From: Roseibium aggregatum
GTDB taxonomy: Bacteria > Pseudomonadota > Alphaproteobacteria > Rhizobiales > Stappiaceae
Direction: 5' to 3'
Assembly (NCBI RefSeq): GCF_014692675.1
Contig: NZ_JABFCZ010000016.1
Location: 1 to 64,000, forward strand
Length of the DNA stretch: 64,000 bases
Translations under genes and position numbers: made by a program
Notes under the pieces: model-generated
Told to the model about the DNA's origin: nothing
Databases searched by the model: none
Seen by the model: only the letters and a program-made list of their open reading frames with translations
In this document: positions 1 to 8,106 of the stretch, one piece after another
Position numbering within the stretch: position 1 is the stretch's first letter
Layout: every line of letters begins with the position of its first letter

Positions 1-1038
1 GCCCGCATAATCGAAAGTGGTATTCCGACCGAAGCGCTGCTGGCGCAGATCGCGGTGGCCAAATATGCCGACGGCCTGCCGCTCTATCGCCAGGAAGCGA
101 TTTATGCGCGCGATCGCGTCGAGATCGACCGTACGCAGATGGCGCAGTGGATGGGCAAGATCGGCTTCGAGCTCGAACCTTTGGCCGAGCATATCCTGGC
201 CCGTATCAAGCAAGGCGAGCGGATCTTCGCCGACGAAACGACCCTCCCGACGCTGGCGCCAGGGTCCGGCAAGACCAAGACGGCCTATCTTTGGGCTTAT
301 GTTCGCGATGACCGTCCCTTCGGCGGCAGCGGACCGCCCATGGTTGCCTATCGTTTTGAAGACAGCCGCGCCGGCGACTGCGTTGCCCGGCACATGGACG
401 GCTATCGCGGCATTCTGCAAGTCGACGGTTACGCGGCCTACAATCGGGTAGCCCGCTCCGATCGGGGCAATGACGGCGCGACACTTGCGGCATGCTGGAG
501 CCACGTGCGGCGCAAGTTCTATGAGCTGCACACTGCTGGCTCCTCCATCATCGCATCGCAGACGGTGGAGCTGATGGCTCCGCTGTGGTCCGTCGAGGAG
601 AAGGTGCGTAGCCAGGAGCCGGTTGCCCGAATGTCGGCGCGTCAGGAGACGTCCGCTGCCATCGTCACCGCACTGTTTGCTTTGTGGGAAAAGGAATTGC
701 CGAAGTTGTCGGGCAAATCGAAGCCTGCAGAGGCGATCCGCTATGCGCTCAACCGGCGCACCGCGCTTGAGCGCTTCCTTGCTGACGGTCGCATCGAAAT
801 CGACTCCAACACCGTCGAACGGGCCATCAGGCCGCAAACAATTACGAGAAAAAATAGCCTCTTCGCCGGCAGCGACGGTGGCGGACGGACATGGGCAACT
901 ATCGCCACCCTTCTGACCACGGCGAAAATGAACCAGCTTGATCCCCACGCCTGGCTCACACAGACCCTCGAGCGCATCGCCAACGGTTGGCCCAATAGCG
1001 ACATCGGCGCTCTCATGCCCTGGAACTACAAGAGCTGA
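1..1038 (+). mobile_element. IS66-family transposase, 3' part of insertion sequence
   Basis: This is the C-terminal part of the DDE transposase (TnpC) that moves IS66-family elements. The frame is open from base 1, so the gene starts upstream of the window and about 345 residues are visible. The family-typical stretches QVDGYAAYNR, CWSHVRRKFYEL and DSNTVERAIRP are present, as is the usual C-terminal SLFAGSDGGGRTWA block. No frameshift is seen, so the visible part could be functional. The element ends about 20 bases past the stop codon, where its terminal repeat lies inside a truncated chromosomal gene on the other strand. Confidence 0.93.
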
Positions 1039-1421
1039 ACGGCCGCAGCTTCGCGCTTACGCTTAAGCTCATATGGACTTCGTTCAAAAATAAGAAATTT
1101 CTTTTGCTGTAAGTTTTCATTGGCGCCATTTCGAAAGCCAACATCAATGCCATATTCGAATGGCATGTTCATTCTGAAATAGTCGCCTGCAGCGTCTGCA
1201 CGACATCTCGACAAGTCGTGAATTGAATACTGAGAGCCGCGAATCATTCCAACTATTTTTTCAAGTCGATTTTCGCCAGCTTCTAGCCTCTCGTTTGCTA
1301 GGCGAGGCACAAACCCAAAATAAGTTATGCAAAAGAGCGCAGCCTCTAAAAGAGGGGCATAGGTGTCATCGAAAGGGCAGTTAATGAAAACGGACCTTTC
1401 GAATGGTGGATCAGCACGCAT
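1026..1421 (-). pseudogene. FINCPFDD-family protein, C-terminus cut off by the IS66 element
   Basis: About 131 residues are encoded. They open with SVFINCPFDDTYAPLLEA and contain FVPRLANE, ENRLEKIVGMI, SQYSIHDLSR and NMPFEYGIDVG, a pattern I recognise from a widespread uncharacterised family that resembles the TIR/nucleoside-deoxyribosyltransferase fold; the fold assignment is inference. The chromosomal reading frame stops being native at 1060, where the IS66 end begins, and the last 11 codons are IS sequence. Intact members run on for several tens of residues. The ATG at 1421 overlaps the stop of the upstream DUF2188 gene (TGATG); an in-frame GTG at 1424 is an alternative start. Function is unknown, and the product is probably inactive. 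Confidence 0.75.
1041..1060. repeat. Right terminal inverted repeat of the IS66 element
   Basis: The segment ends in CGCTTAC at 1054-1060; read inward from the end this is GTAAGCG, the usual start of IS66-family terminal repeats. It lies just beyond the transposase stop codon, where the right end is expected. The left end is outside the window, so the repeat pair and the 8-bp target duplication cannot be checked here. Confidence 0.7.
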
Positions 1422-1645
1422 CACCCTTTTGGGGGGAAAGGATCGCGACCATAAGAATTACGTTCACGAATTCTGCCGTCCTTACCGTGTATGTAGAGTT
1501 CGGTGCCCTGTTTGCGCGCCCTACTTCTGGCGTTTTCGATTGCCTCTTGTTGGGTAGCAAAAGTCTTACTCGCACGCTGCGCGCCGGCTGTGCGAACGCT
1601 CCACTTCCCACCATTTGGAACTACGTGCTGGCCCTTCTTCGACAT
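1421..1645 (-). CDS. DUF2188 domain protein
   Basis: This is a 74-residue protein that matches DUF2188 over its whole length. It starts with a HVVPNGGKW segment, has an ATQQEAIENAR helix, and ends in the family signature GRIRERNSYGRDPFPPKG. The biochemical role of the family is not established. A short purine-rich stretch (GGAGC) precedes the ATG. The stop codon overlaps the start of the downstream FINCPFDD-family gene, so the two are probably co-translated and may work together. The upstream 110 bases contain an AT-rich stretch near 1676-1685 that could hold the promoter. Confidence 0.82.
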   Translation of the reverse strand: MSKKGQHVVPNGGKWSVRTAGAQRASKTFATQQEAIENARSRARKQGTELYIHGKDGRIRERNSYGRDPFPPKG

Positions 1646-1758
1646 CGAAAGTGCTCCGAGTTTGCGCCATTCTAAGATATATATATGCCTTGCTGACCAA
1701 TAGTGCTAGCCGTTGGTTAGGTTGCAAACAGCTAGAAAATTTGTTGACTGCATCCCCC

Positions 1759-2018
1759 TCACTCATGCCTCAGCGCCTCAATCGGATTGAGCCTTGCCGC
1801 ACGCCGCGTGTGGAAAAACCCGAACAAGATGCCGACGGCCGCTGAAAAGGCAAAGGCGATGATGACGATTTTCCAGTCGAGCATGAAGGGGATGTTCATG
1901 GTGCTGGAGGCGAGCAGGGCGAGGCCGAGGCCGCCGAGGATGCCGACGATGCCGCCGAACATGGACAAGACCACCGCCTCCACCAGGAACTGCATCAGCA
2001 CCTGGGATGCCTGGGCGC
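1759..2018 (-). pseudogene. Detached 3'-terminal fragment of a MacB-like permease gene
   Basis: These 260 bases are a gapless, in-frame copy of the last 260 bases of the permease gene at 8107-9312, including the final residues PIEALRHE and the stop codon. By eye about 29 positions differ, roughly 89% identity. Similarity ends abruptly at about 2018, inside a conserved codon run; the few extra codons reading upstream to 2106 are unrelated. There is no start codon or 5' part, so it cannot make a transporter. Together with the intact gene it forms direct repeats around the 2019-8106 segment. Confidence 0.9.
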
Positions 2019-2220
2019 AGACGAGTGATCCTTTCTGACTTAGCCTCATCCCTCCAAAACCACATCGCCTTGATCCTTTCCGCTCCCATGACCTAAGGTC
2101 AAACAAAAGGTCCCGGCCGTCGAAAGCCTAAATCTGCTTGTCTTGCGATTTATACTTCTCGCCGGCCGCTGACCTTGGCGGTCCGGCGCGCGCCAGCGTC
2201 TGACTTGGGGGAGTTGGGAA

Positions 2221-4107
2221 ATGCAGGCCATCTTGACGGGTGTAGCGGGACGGGTTCTCAAGGCCATCGGCTGGCTCGGGCTTTGTTTGTTCGCCGGCTT
2301 GATGATCGTTTCCCAGGTGCAGGCGGCGGAAAACCTGTGGCGGGAAAAGAAATACGGCATCGTGCTGGAATATGGCGCGGACTGGAAACCCCTGGCGCTC
2401 AAGGATCCGTTCCTGCTGGCGCTCGAGGCCAAGGGCGTTTACGACGACGATTACCCCTACCATCAGCGGCTCCTGCTGCGCCGGCTTCCCGGCGCGCCGG
2501 GCAAGGAGCTGGGCAGCGACGAGATTGCCCGGTTCCAGGCAAACTGGAAGGCGGCCGGCGGCAAGGTGCGCAAGGAAGGCCGGGCCAATATCGGCTGGGC
2601 GCCCGCCTATTATATCGACGGCTACGCCATGGACGGCCAGCAGCCCGTCGACGTGTTTCATTACTACGTCAAGCAGGACGGCTTCGTGTCGTTCTTCATG
2701 GCCACGTCGCCGACCGATGCGGACTTCAAGACCTACATGGGCCACCAGGGCTTCGGCGGCCTGAAGAGCGTCATCGGCAGCATCCGCATCAAGGGTTATT
2801 ACCCGCCCCAGCCTGCGGACGCGGCCGGGTGGGGCATGGACGGCGTGTACCGGCTCACGCCCCCGGCCGGCTGGAAGGTCGTTTCCAAGGACGACAGTTC
2901 GATCAGCTACGGCTCCGACGACTGGCTGTCGCGGGTGACGATCTTCACCCGGAAATGGGACCCGGACTGGGACAAGTTCAAGGACGATCCGGACAACAAA
3001 TCCTTTGCCAACGAACTGCCGGGAACGCTCGGGCTCTACACCTTCATGCCCGGCACCTTCGACCCGAAGTCGGGCATGGTGAAGCAGGGCGATGTCACCA
3101 TCGGCGGAACCCGGTTCAGGGCCGAATGGGGTGTCCACAGGGCGGGCAATCAGCCGCTCAGGCGTCAGATCATGCATGCGCAGATCGCGGACAAGCTGGT
3201 GGTGATCCGCGTGCAGGACCGGGCGCCTGTGGGTCGGGCGTTTCCGGGCAGGGACCTGCTGGGCAATCTTGTCTGGACCGCCGGCGCGGCCGCCCAGACG
3301 GCCGACGGCCTGCCGCCGTTCATCCCCATGAAGAACTGGCAGGAGGCGCGCCAGCGTTCCATCGGCCTGTCCACCCGGGCCTGCAAGGGCGATGCGGGCG
3401 CCTACAAGGAACTCAAACGCAGGGCGGCCGTGGAAAACGGGGCGACCGACCAGGTGTCGCTGGCCTGGCTGCTCGCCTGGAACAAGAGCTGCAAATTCTA
3501 CACCGGCGACAAGGTCAGGAACCACGAGCTGACCCGGCAGGCGGCCAAGGCCGGCTATCCGCTGGCCATGTCGAATTACGGCCTGCAGCTCATTCGCGGG
3601 ATCGGCACGGACAAGGATCCGAAGACCGGCGTGGTCTACGTGCTGCGCGCCTTCGAGGGCGGCCATCCCGATGCCGCCGCCTTCCTGGCCCAGGAACTGA
3701 TCAGCGGCGAATACCTGCCGCAGCGGCTGGACCGGGCGAAGGAGCTGATCGCCCGCGCCGAACGGGCCGGCGCGCCTGCGCAGCTGCTCGACAAGACCAA
3801 GAAGCAATACCAGGCAGCGCTCACCGCCAAGGCGACCCCGCCGCAGGTCAACACGGAAGCCTGGGTCGACGCCGGCGAGGAGGGCAAGATCCACGTCCGC
3901 ACCATGACCGGCAACGAGGTTTCGGTCGCGTTCTCGCCGAACGAGACGGTTGCGGGGCTTAAGGCGAAGATTGCAGACGATCTCGGCGTTGCGGCAGGAA
4001 GCCAGCGGCTGTTCCACAACAAGAAGGAACTGGCCGACAGCAACAAGCTGTCCTCATACGGCATCAAGGGCGGCGACAGGATCTTCATGATGATCAAGCT
4101 GAACTAG
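2221..4107 (+). CDS. Secreted protein with Sel1-like region and C-terminal ubiquitin-like domain
   Basis: The product is 628 residues. Residues 1-36 form a signal peptide or signal anchor with cleavage likely after QVQA. Residues of about 37-200 and 205-375 look like two related alpha/beta domains (PsbP/Mog1-like by appearance only). Residues of about 390-535 contain helical Sel1-type segments (AAKAGYPLAMSNYG, GIGTDKDP, AFEGGHPDAAAFLA). Residues of about 555-628 read like ubiquitin: an initial strand IHVRTMTG, the helix VAGLKAKIADDLGV, then SQRLFHNKKEL, LSSYGI and a final strand IFMMIKLN. Ubiquitin itself has the corresponding VKTLTG, VKAKIQDK, QRLIFAGKQL and LSDYNI. There is no C-terminal Gly-Gly, so conjugation is unlikely. 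A GGGGGAG site precedes the ATG. The domain identity is strong; the function is unknown. Confidence 0.85.
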   Translation: MQAILTGVAGRVLKAIGWLGLCLFAGLMIVSQVQAAENLWREKKYGIVLEYGADWKPLALKDPFLLALEAKGVYDDDYPYHQRLLLRRLPGAPGKELGSDEIARFQANWKAAGGKVRKEGRANIGWAPAYYIDGYAMDGQQPVDVFHYYVKQDGFVSFFMATSPTDADFKTYMGHQGFGGLKSVIGSIRIKGYYPPQPADAAGWGMDGVYRLTPPAGWKVVSKDDSSISYGSDDWLSRVTIFTRKWDPDWDKFKDDPDNKSFANELPGTLGLYTFMPGTFDPKSGMVKQGDVTIGGTRFRAEWGVHRAGNQPLRRQIMHAQIADKLVVIRVQDRAPVGRAFPGRDLLGNLVWTAGAAAQTADGLPPFIPMKNWQEARQRSIGLSTRACKGDAGAYKELKRRAAVENGATDQVSLAWLLAWNKSCKFYTGDKVRNHELTRQAAKAGYPLAMSNYGLQLIRGIGTDKDPKTGVVYVLRAFEGGHPDAAAFLAQELISGEYLPQRLDRAKELIARAERAGAPAQLLDKTKKQYQAALTAKATPPQVNTEAWVDAGEEGKIHVRTMTGNEVSVAFSPNETVAGLKAKIADDLGVAAGSQRLFHNKKELADSNKLSSYGIKGGDRIFMMIKLN

Positions 4108-4144
4108 GTCAGATATTTCCGCTTGAGGGGGAGGGTGGTTCCAG

Positions 4145-4690
4145 ATGAGAGACAAGATCGGCGGGTTTTTGATCCTGTTCGGATTGCTTATCGTCGGCAT
4201 GGGGTTTTGGGAGGCGTTCTTCGAGGACACCGGCGAGGCCTGGAAGACCATGCTGACCGGCGGCGTCATCGTGGCAACCGGCCACTGGATCGTGGTCGGG
4301 GGGCTGTCGCTGTTTTCCAGGCGCGCGCCTGCGGGCGCCGAGGCGGCTGTCGAAGGTGCGACCTTCGAAGCCCCGATTTCCGAGGCCACGGCCGAAACGG
4401 CGCCCTCCGGGCCGGCGGAAAAACGGTTCACCATCGTCCAGACCGGCGACGACGACGTGCTCGACCGCGTTGCCGACCTTCTTGCAGGCGACGACCGCAT
4501 CACCGACGTCGTCGAGGAGGGCGGCCGCTGGTATTCGGTGCCCGACCGCGACGACCTGCCGGAATGGTTCGCGCTCAGGGTCTATTGCCAGGTCGACGAC
4601 CTCGACGCGTTCATGGAGGAGATCGACCGGCTGATCGAGGACCGCCTCGGCAGCAAGTCCGCCGCAAAGGTCCGGGTCGATCATTATTAG
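4145..4690 (+). CDS. Unrecognised two-TM protein with acidic C-terminal domain
   Basis: The product is 181 residues and I do not recognise the family. Two hydrophobic segments lie at about residues 6-25 (GGFLILFGLLIVGMGF) and 35-56 (LTGGVIVATGHWIVVGG). An Ala/Glu-rich linker follows, then an acidic domain of about 85 residues with TGDDDVLDRVADLLAGDD, GRWYSVPDRDDLPEWFAL and DAFMEEIDRLIEDRL. The start is supported by a GAGGGGGAGG ribosome site. It lies 37 bases after the ubiquitin-like gene in the same direction, so the two are probably co-transcribed and may act together at the membrane; that link is inference. Confidence 0.7.
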   Translation: MRDKIGGFLILFGLLIVGMGFWEAFFEDTGEAWKTMLTGGVIVATGHWIVVGGLSLFSRRAPAGAEAAVEGATFEAPISEATAETAPSGPAEKRFTIVQTGDDDVLDRVADLLAGDDRITDVVEEGGRWYSVPDRDDLPEWFALRVYCQVDDLDAFMEEIDRLIEDRLGSKSAAKVRVDHY

Positions 4691-4766
4691 GGCGCGGGCG
4701 GACCCCGAGTCTCAATCATGGTGTTGGCTTCGGAACGATAATCCAACCGGGAAGCAAGGGTTTGAC

Positions 4767-5051
4767 ATGGGTGATTCAGACTGGACTCTGGTGGATACCG
4801 ATCCGCGAACCGGCCGCGAAATCTATACCAGGCCGGATGGCTTTACCCACACGGGCAACAACGAAGGCACCATGAGCAGCGACATCGAGGTGCGCGACCC
4901 GGACGGCCGCGTGGTCGTGTCCTCATGGTTCGAGACGGAATGGGAATATTACGGCGCGATCCGGGCCCGCTTCGACGACGACGGGCGCACCCTCGTCGTC
5001 AGCGGCACCGACGGCACCTCCGAACGCGTGCCGATCCCCGACCCGGCATGA
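4767..5051 (+). CDS. Small unknown protein
   Basis: The product is 94 residues, soluble and acidic, with no signal peptide or membrane segment and no family I recognise. The N-terminal half has DPRTGREIYTRPDGFTHTG and the C-terminal half looks beta-rich (RVVVSSWFETEWEYYG, GRTLVVSGTDGTSERVPI). It follows the 4145-4690 gene by 76 bases on the same strand and is closed by a strong terminator that overlaps its stop codon. It therefore probably ends the operon that starts with the ubiquitin-like gene at 2221. Confidence 0.65.
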   Translation: MGDSDWTLVDTDPRTGREIYTRPDGFTHTGNNEGTMSSDIEVRDPDGRVVVSSWFETEWEYYGAIRARFDDDGRTLVVSGTDGTSERVPIPDPA

Positions 5052-5077
5052 CATGTCCTGTCATGCCGGGTCTTTTC
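5041..5077 (+). terminator. Rho-independent terminator after the ubiquitin-like operon
   Basis: A perfect 13-bp stem pairs 5041-5053 with 5059-5071 across a 5-base loop, followed by CTTTTC. The left arm contains the last codons and the TGA stop of the 94-aa gene. It can also serve the converging chemotaxis gene on the other strand. Confidence 0.85.
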
Positions 5078-5099
5078 ATGTAACGGGCGCGTGCGAACC

Positions 5100-6449
5100 C
5101 TATGCGCTTCGCATCGTTTCCATGAACTTCGCCACCTCGGCCCTCAGCTGATCCGATTGCGTCGACAGGCCGTTCGCGGACGAAAGAACATGGGCGGCGG
5201 TTGTGCCTGCGTCTTCCGTTGCCTTGCTGACGCCGGTGATGTTTTCCGAAACGGCCTGGGTGCCCTGGAAGGCCTCGTGCACGTTTCTGGAAATCTCCTG
5301 GGTTGCGGAGTCCTGCTGCCGGACGGCCGATGCGATCGCCGTGCCGGTCGTGTTGATCTTGTCGATGATTTCGGTGATCTGGCCGATAGAGAGCACGGCC
5401 TCCTCGGTGGCGGACTGGATCAGTCCGATCTGCTGGGAGATCTCCGCCGTCGCATTGGCGGTCTGACCGGCGAGCGCCTTGACCTCCGAGGCAACGACGG
5501 CGAACCCGCGGCCGGCTTCGCCCGCGCGCGCCGCCTCGATGGTCGCGTTCAGCGCCAGCAGGTTCGTCTGGTCCGCGATATCGCTGATCAGGCTCACGAT
5601 GTCGCCCACCTTTTGCGCGGTCTCCGCCAGCGCCTCGACCTTGGTGTTCGTCATGGAGGTGCCCCGGACCGCTTCCTCCGTCATCTGGTGCGAGTCTGCG
5701 GCCTGACGGGAAATCTCCTGGATCGATGCCGCAAGCTCTTCGGTCGCACTCGCCACGGAGCGGACATTGGCGGTCGCCTGTTCGGCGGCGGCGGAAACGG
5801 CGACGGCCTGCGACGAGGTTTCCTCGGTAGCCGCGGACACGGTTTCGGATGCCTGGCGCAGGCTTTCGGCAGACGAGGCCACGGCATCGACGATCCCGCC
5901 GACCGACGTGTTGAATTTCGCCGCCAGGTCTTCCAGCGTCTCGCGGCGCTTCTTCTCGCCGGCGTCGAGGTAGACGCCGATTGCGATATGCATGTCGAAC
6001 ATAGCGGCCTTGGTGATGGCGGCCTGCAGCTCGGCAAGCCGCTCCAGATTGCCTTTCCCCAGCGGCCCGGTCCGGATCTTGCGGGCGATCTCCTGGTTCA
6101 CCCGGGACAGAAGAAAGCTGTAGCCGCCGATATAGGAGCGCGTGTCCAGTCCGATCCGGTGATGGGTCTCGCCGCCGCGGATGACGGATGCGAAATAGGT
6201 CTGGTCGAACGACCCGCTGGATATGAGTTCCCAGTGCTGGATCTGCCGGCTCTTGGCCTGGCTCATGTGGTTCGAACTGGAAAAGAACCGGCTCATGGCC
6301 TCATAGTCGGCAATATGTTCGTAGAATTCATCGAGAACGCCCTTGAGCACGTCCAGAATGAGCGTCTTGTTTTCGCGGAGAACTGCGCAGGTGTCGCTGT
6401 CTATCCGGTAAAAACCGAGATGTTCAGAGAAATCGCTGTCATTCTGCAA
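5100..6449 (-). CDS. Globin-coupled methyl-accepting chemotaxis protein (HemAT-like aerotaxis transducer)
   Basis: The product is 449 residues without membrane segments. Residues of about 10-165 form a protoglobin-type haem sensor; the HHRIGL stretch gives His96 as the likely proximal haem ligand, followed by the family-typical [10 protein letters not shown] coiled signalling domain fills residues of about 190-445, with the conserved hairpin tip [19 protein letters not shown] and the usual flanking [12 protein letters not shown]. The family senses oxygen and controls the CheA kinase. The start is a TTG, supported by a GGAGGG site seven bases upstream. It is transcribed alone, convergent with the ubiquitin-like operon. 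No che genes are in the window. Confidence 0.93.
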   Translation of the reverse strand: MQNDSDFSEHLGFYRIDSDTCAVLRENKTLILDVLKGVLDEFYEHIADYEAMSRFFSSSNHMSQAKSRQIQHWELISSGSFDQTYFASVIRGGETHHRIGLDTRSYIGGYSFLLSRVNQEIARKIRTGPLGKGNLERLAELQAAITKAAMFDMHIAIGVYLDAGEKKRRETLEDLAAKFNTSVGGIVDAVASSAESLRQASETVSAATEETSSQAVAVSAAAEQATANVRSVASATEELAASIQEISRQAADSHQMTEEAVRGTSMTNTKVEALAETAQKVGDIVSLISDIADQTNLLALNATIEAARAGEAGRGFAVVASEVKALAGQTANATAEISQQIGLIQSATEEAVLSIGQITEIIDKINTTGTAIASAVRQQDSATQEISRNVHEAFQGTQAVSENITGVSKATEDAGTTAAHVLSSANGLSTQSDQLRAEVAKFMETMRSA

Positions 6450-6915
6450 TGAACAACCCTCCTATTGTACATGGTTCGCAGCTTTGTCAGGTGACACTGC
6501 GTAATGAGATGGGAGAGTTAAAGCTGAACTGCGCAGGTTTTGCTCCCTGCAAAATTGTAGGGATCTTAAATATATTTTTTTATTTTATTAACTCTATTTT
6601 AGCGAGTTGATTTCTTGAATTTCTGTTTGGAGACGATTTCCGGTGGGCGACACGGCGAAAGATGCCGTAGAGGACGGATTGTCGATCCCGGGCGCATTCG
6701 AAAGCCGGCTCACTATCGGCCGCAAGCCGTCCCGGCCGGCTCTGGCCGCCCCGTCGGCTGTCACTCTGAGGCCGTTCGCCGGAATTACATCGGAAACTGG
6801 AAAAATATATTCTATTTCATATATATTGAATGTTTCGCGAAAATTGAATTATAGTTCCTTTGGGTAAATCGCGTCCGGGGGCTGACGCGGCCCTTGGAAT
6901 CCCAAAATCTTGGCA
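6450..6915. other. Intergenic region between divergent chemotaxis and LuxR genes
   Basis: About 465 bases hold no convincing gene. An AT-rich block at about 6565-6605 and another at about 6800-6850 are the likely promoter regions for the two divergent genes. No clear operator palindrome or RNA structure was seen. Short frames reading through here have no plausible product. Confidence 0.5.
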
Positions 6916-8043
6916 ATGGCAGGCATCGACATATTCCACGATTGCATCGACGCTTTTTACGATGCAGCGATAGACCGTGAGAAGTGGCCGCTTGCACTGG
7001 AGAATTTCAGGCGCGAGCTCGGCTATGATCTGGTGGCGCTCGGCTCGATCGAAAGGGGGCCGTCCGACCACAAACTGCTGTATGCCGGCGATTGCGATGA
7101 CGGGTTCTGGTCCGATTTCGAGAGTTCCTACCGGTATCTTCATCCGCTGAACGACTATATTGAAAAGTATAAGCCCAACGTCTTTTTCGACCGGTTGTTC
7201 GCTTCGGGCGAGGTGATCGCGAAAAGTGAGTTTTATAATTGGCTGGATAAGAAAGGCCTCAAGTATTACCTGGGGGCGAAGCTCAATCGGCTAAACGATG
7301 ACCGGCACATGGTGCTCTCCTTCCGCCGGTCCGCTTCGCGCGGACCTGCAACGGAAGACGAAATCGATAAACTGGCCATCGCGCGGAAACACATTGAGCG
7401 CGCGTTGTTGTTCTCCGGTATTGCCAGGCCGGCCGAGACACAGAAACGCTCGATAGATGAATTGCTGGATCTTTCGCCGATCGGGATGGCGGCGATCTCC
7501 GCAGATGGCCGCGTCACGAAAACGAATTCATCGTTTGAAAACCTGATTCGTCATTACGCCGACGTGGAGGTGCGCGGGGGGCGCCCCCTGTTTGCCAGAC
7601 GCGCCCTGCAAACGGAATTCGACGCCAAGCTGAACGCGGTTGTCAAAGCCCGGAAAGACGGAGCCGGGCTGCAAAGTGAACAGCTCTTTTTTCACAGTGA
7701 AACGGGCAATTCGCTGATCGGAATATTGCTCCATCCGATCTCCCGGCGGTCGGCGTTCGAATTGAGCTCGGACGACGCGGTGATGATGGTCGTCCAGAGT
7801 TCGAGGAATTTCAGCCAGTCCGCCCTCGAGGCGTTTTCGGCGAATTTCGGGCTGACCGACGCGGAGACAAGCCTTCTGAAAGCATTGCTCCAGGAAGCAG
7901 CGCTGGACGACTATGCCGAAGAAAACGGCATCTCCATCGGCACCGTCCGCTGGCACATGCAGAATGTCCTGAAGAAGACCGGGACACGCAACCAGACGCA
8001 TCTGGTGCGAATGATGTCGGCAATGTCCTTTTTCAGGATCTGA
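6916..8043 (+). CDS. LuxR-type helix-turn-helix regulator with unknown sensor domain
   Basis: The product is 375 residues from the ATG at 6916; a TTG two codons upstream is an alternative start. The C-terminal 65 residues form a LuxR/GerE DNA-binding domain (LTDAETSLLKALLQ, then EENGISIGTVRWHMQNVLKK with the recognition helix). The N-terminal 300 residues contain a probable PAS-like part near DLSPIGMAAISADGRV but no acyl-homoserine-lactone motif I recognise, so the ligand is unknown. It is the last gene of the inserted segment and abuts the 3' end of the permease gene on the other strand. Confidence 0.85.
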   Translation: MAGIDIFHDCIDAFYDAAIDREKWPLALENFRRELGYDLVALGSIERGPSDHKLLYAGDCDDGFWSDFESSYRYLHPLNDYIEKYKPNVFFDRLFASGEVIAKSEFYNWLDKKGLKYYLGAKLNRLNDDRHMVLSFRRSASRGPATEDEIDKLAIARKHIERALLFSGIARPAETQKRSIDELLDLSPIGMAAISADGRVTKTNSSFENLIRHYADVEVRGGRPLFARRALQTEFDAKLNAVVKARKDGAGLQSEQLFFHSETGNSLIGILLHPISRRSAFELSSDDAVMMVVQSSRNFSQSALEAFSANFGLTDAETSLLKALLQEAALDDYAEENGISIGTVRWHMQNVLKKTGTRNQTHLVRMMSAMSFFRI

Positions 8044-8106
8044 CCTGCCGGGCATGTCGGCCAGCGGCCGTTTCCTCCCAGCGTCCGGGAACCCTTGAGC
8101 GCGCGC

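Noticed and set aside
2128..4017. Long open frame opposite the ubiquitin-like gene
   Set aside because: High GC at third positions leaves the opposite strand open. It lacks a ribosome site and recognisable motifs, whereas the plus-strand protein has a signal peptide and clear domains.
4036..4107. Ubiquitin-like C-terminus as a conjugation tag
   Set aside because: The protein ends in Ile-Lys-Leu-Asn, has no Gly-Gly, and no E1, E2 or protease-like gene is nearby; export from the cytoplasm also argues against conjugation.
5091..6452. Plus-strand open frame opposite the chemotaxis gene
   Set aside because: It mirrors a well-supported chemoreceptor and shows no motif.
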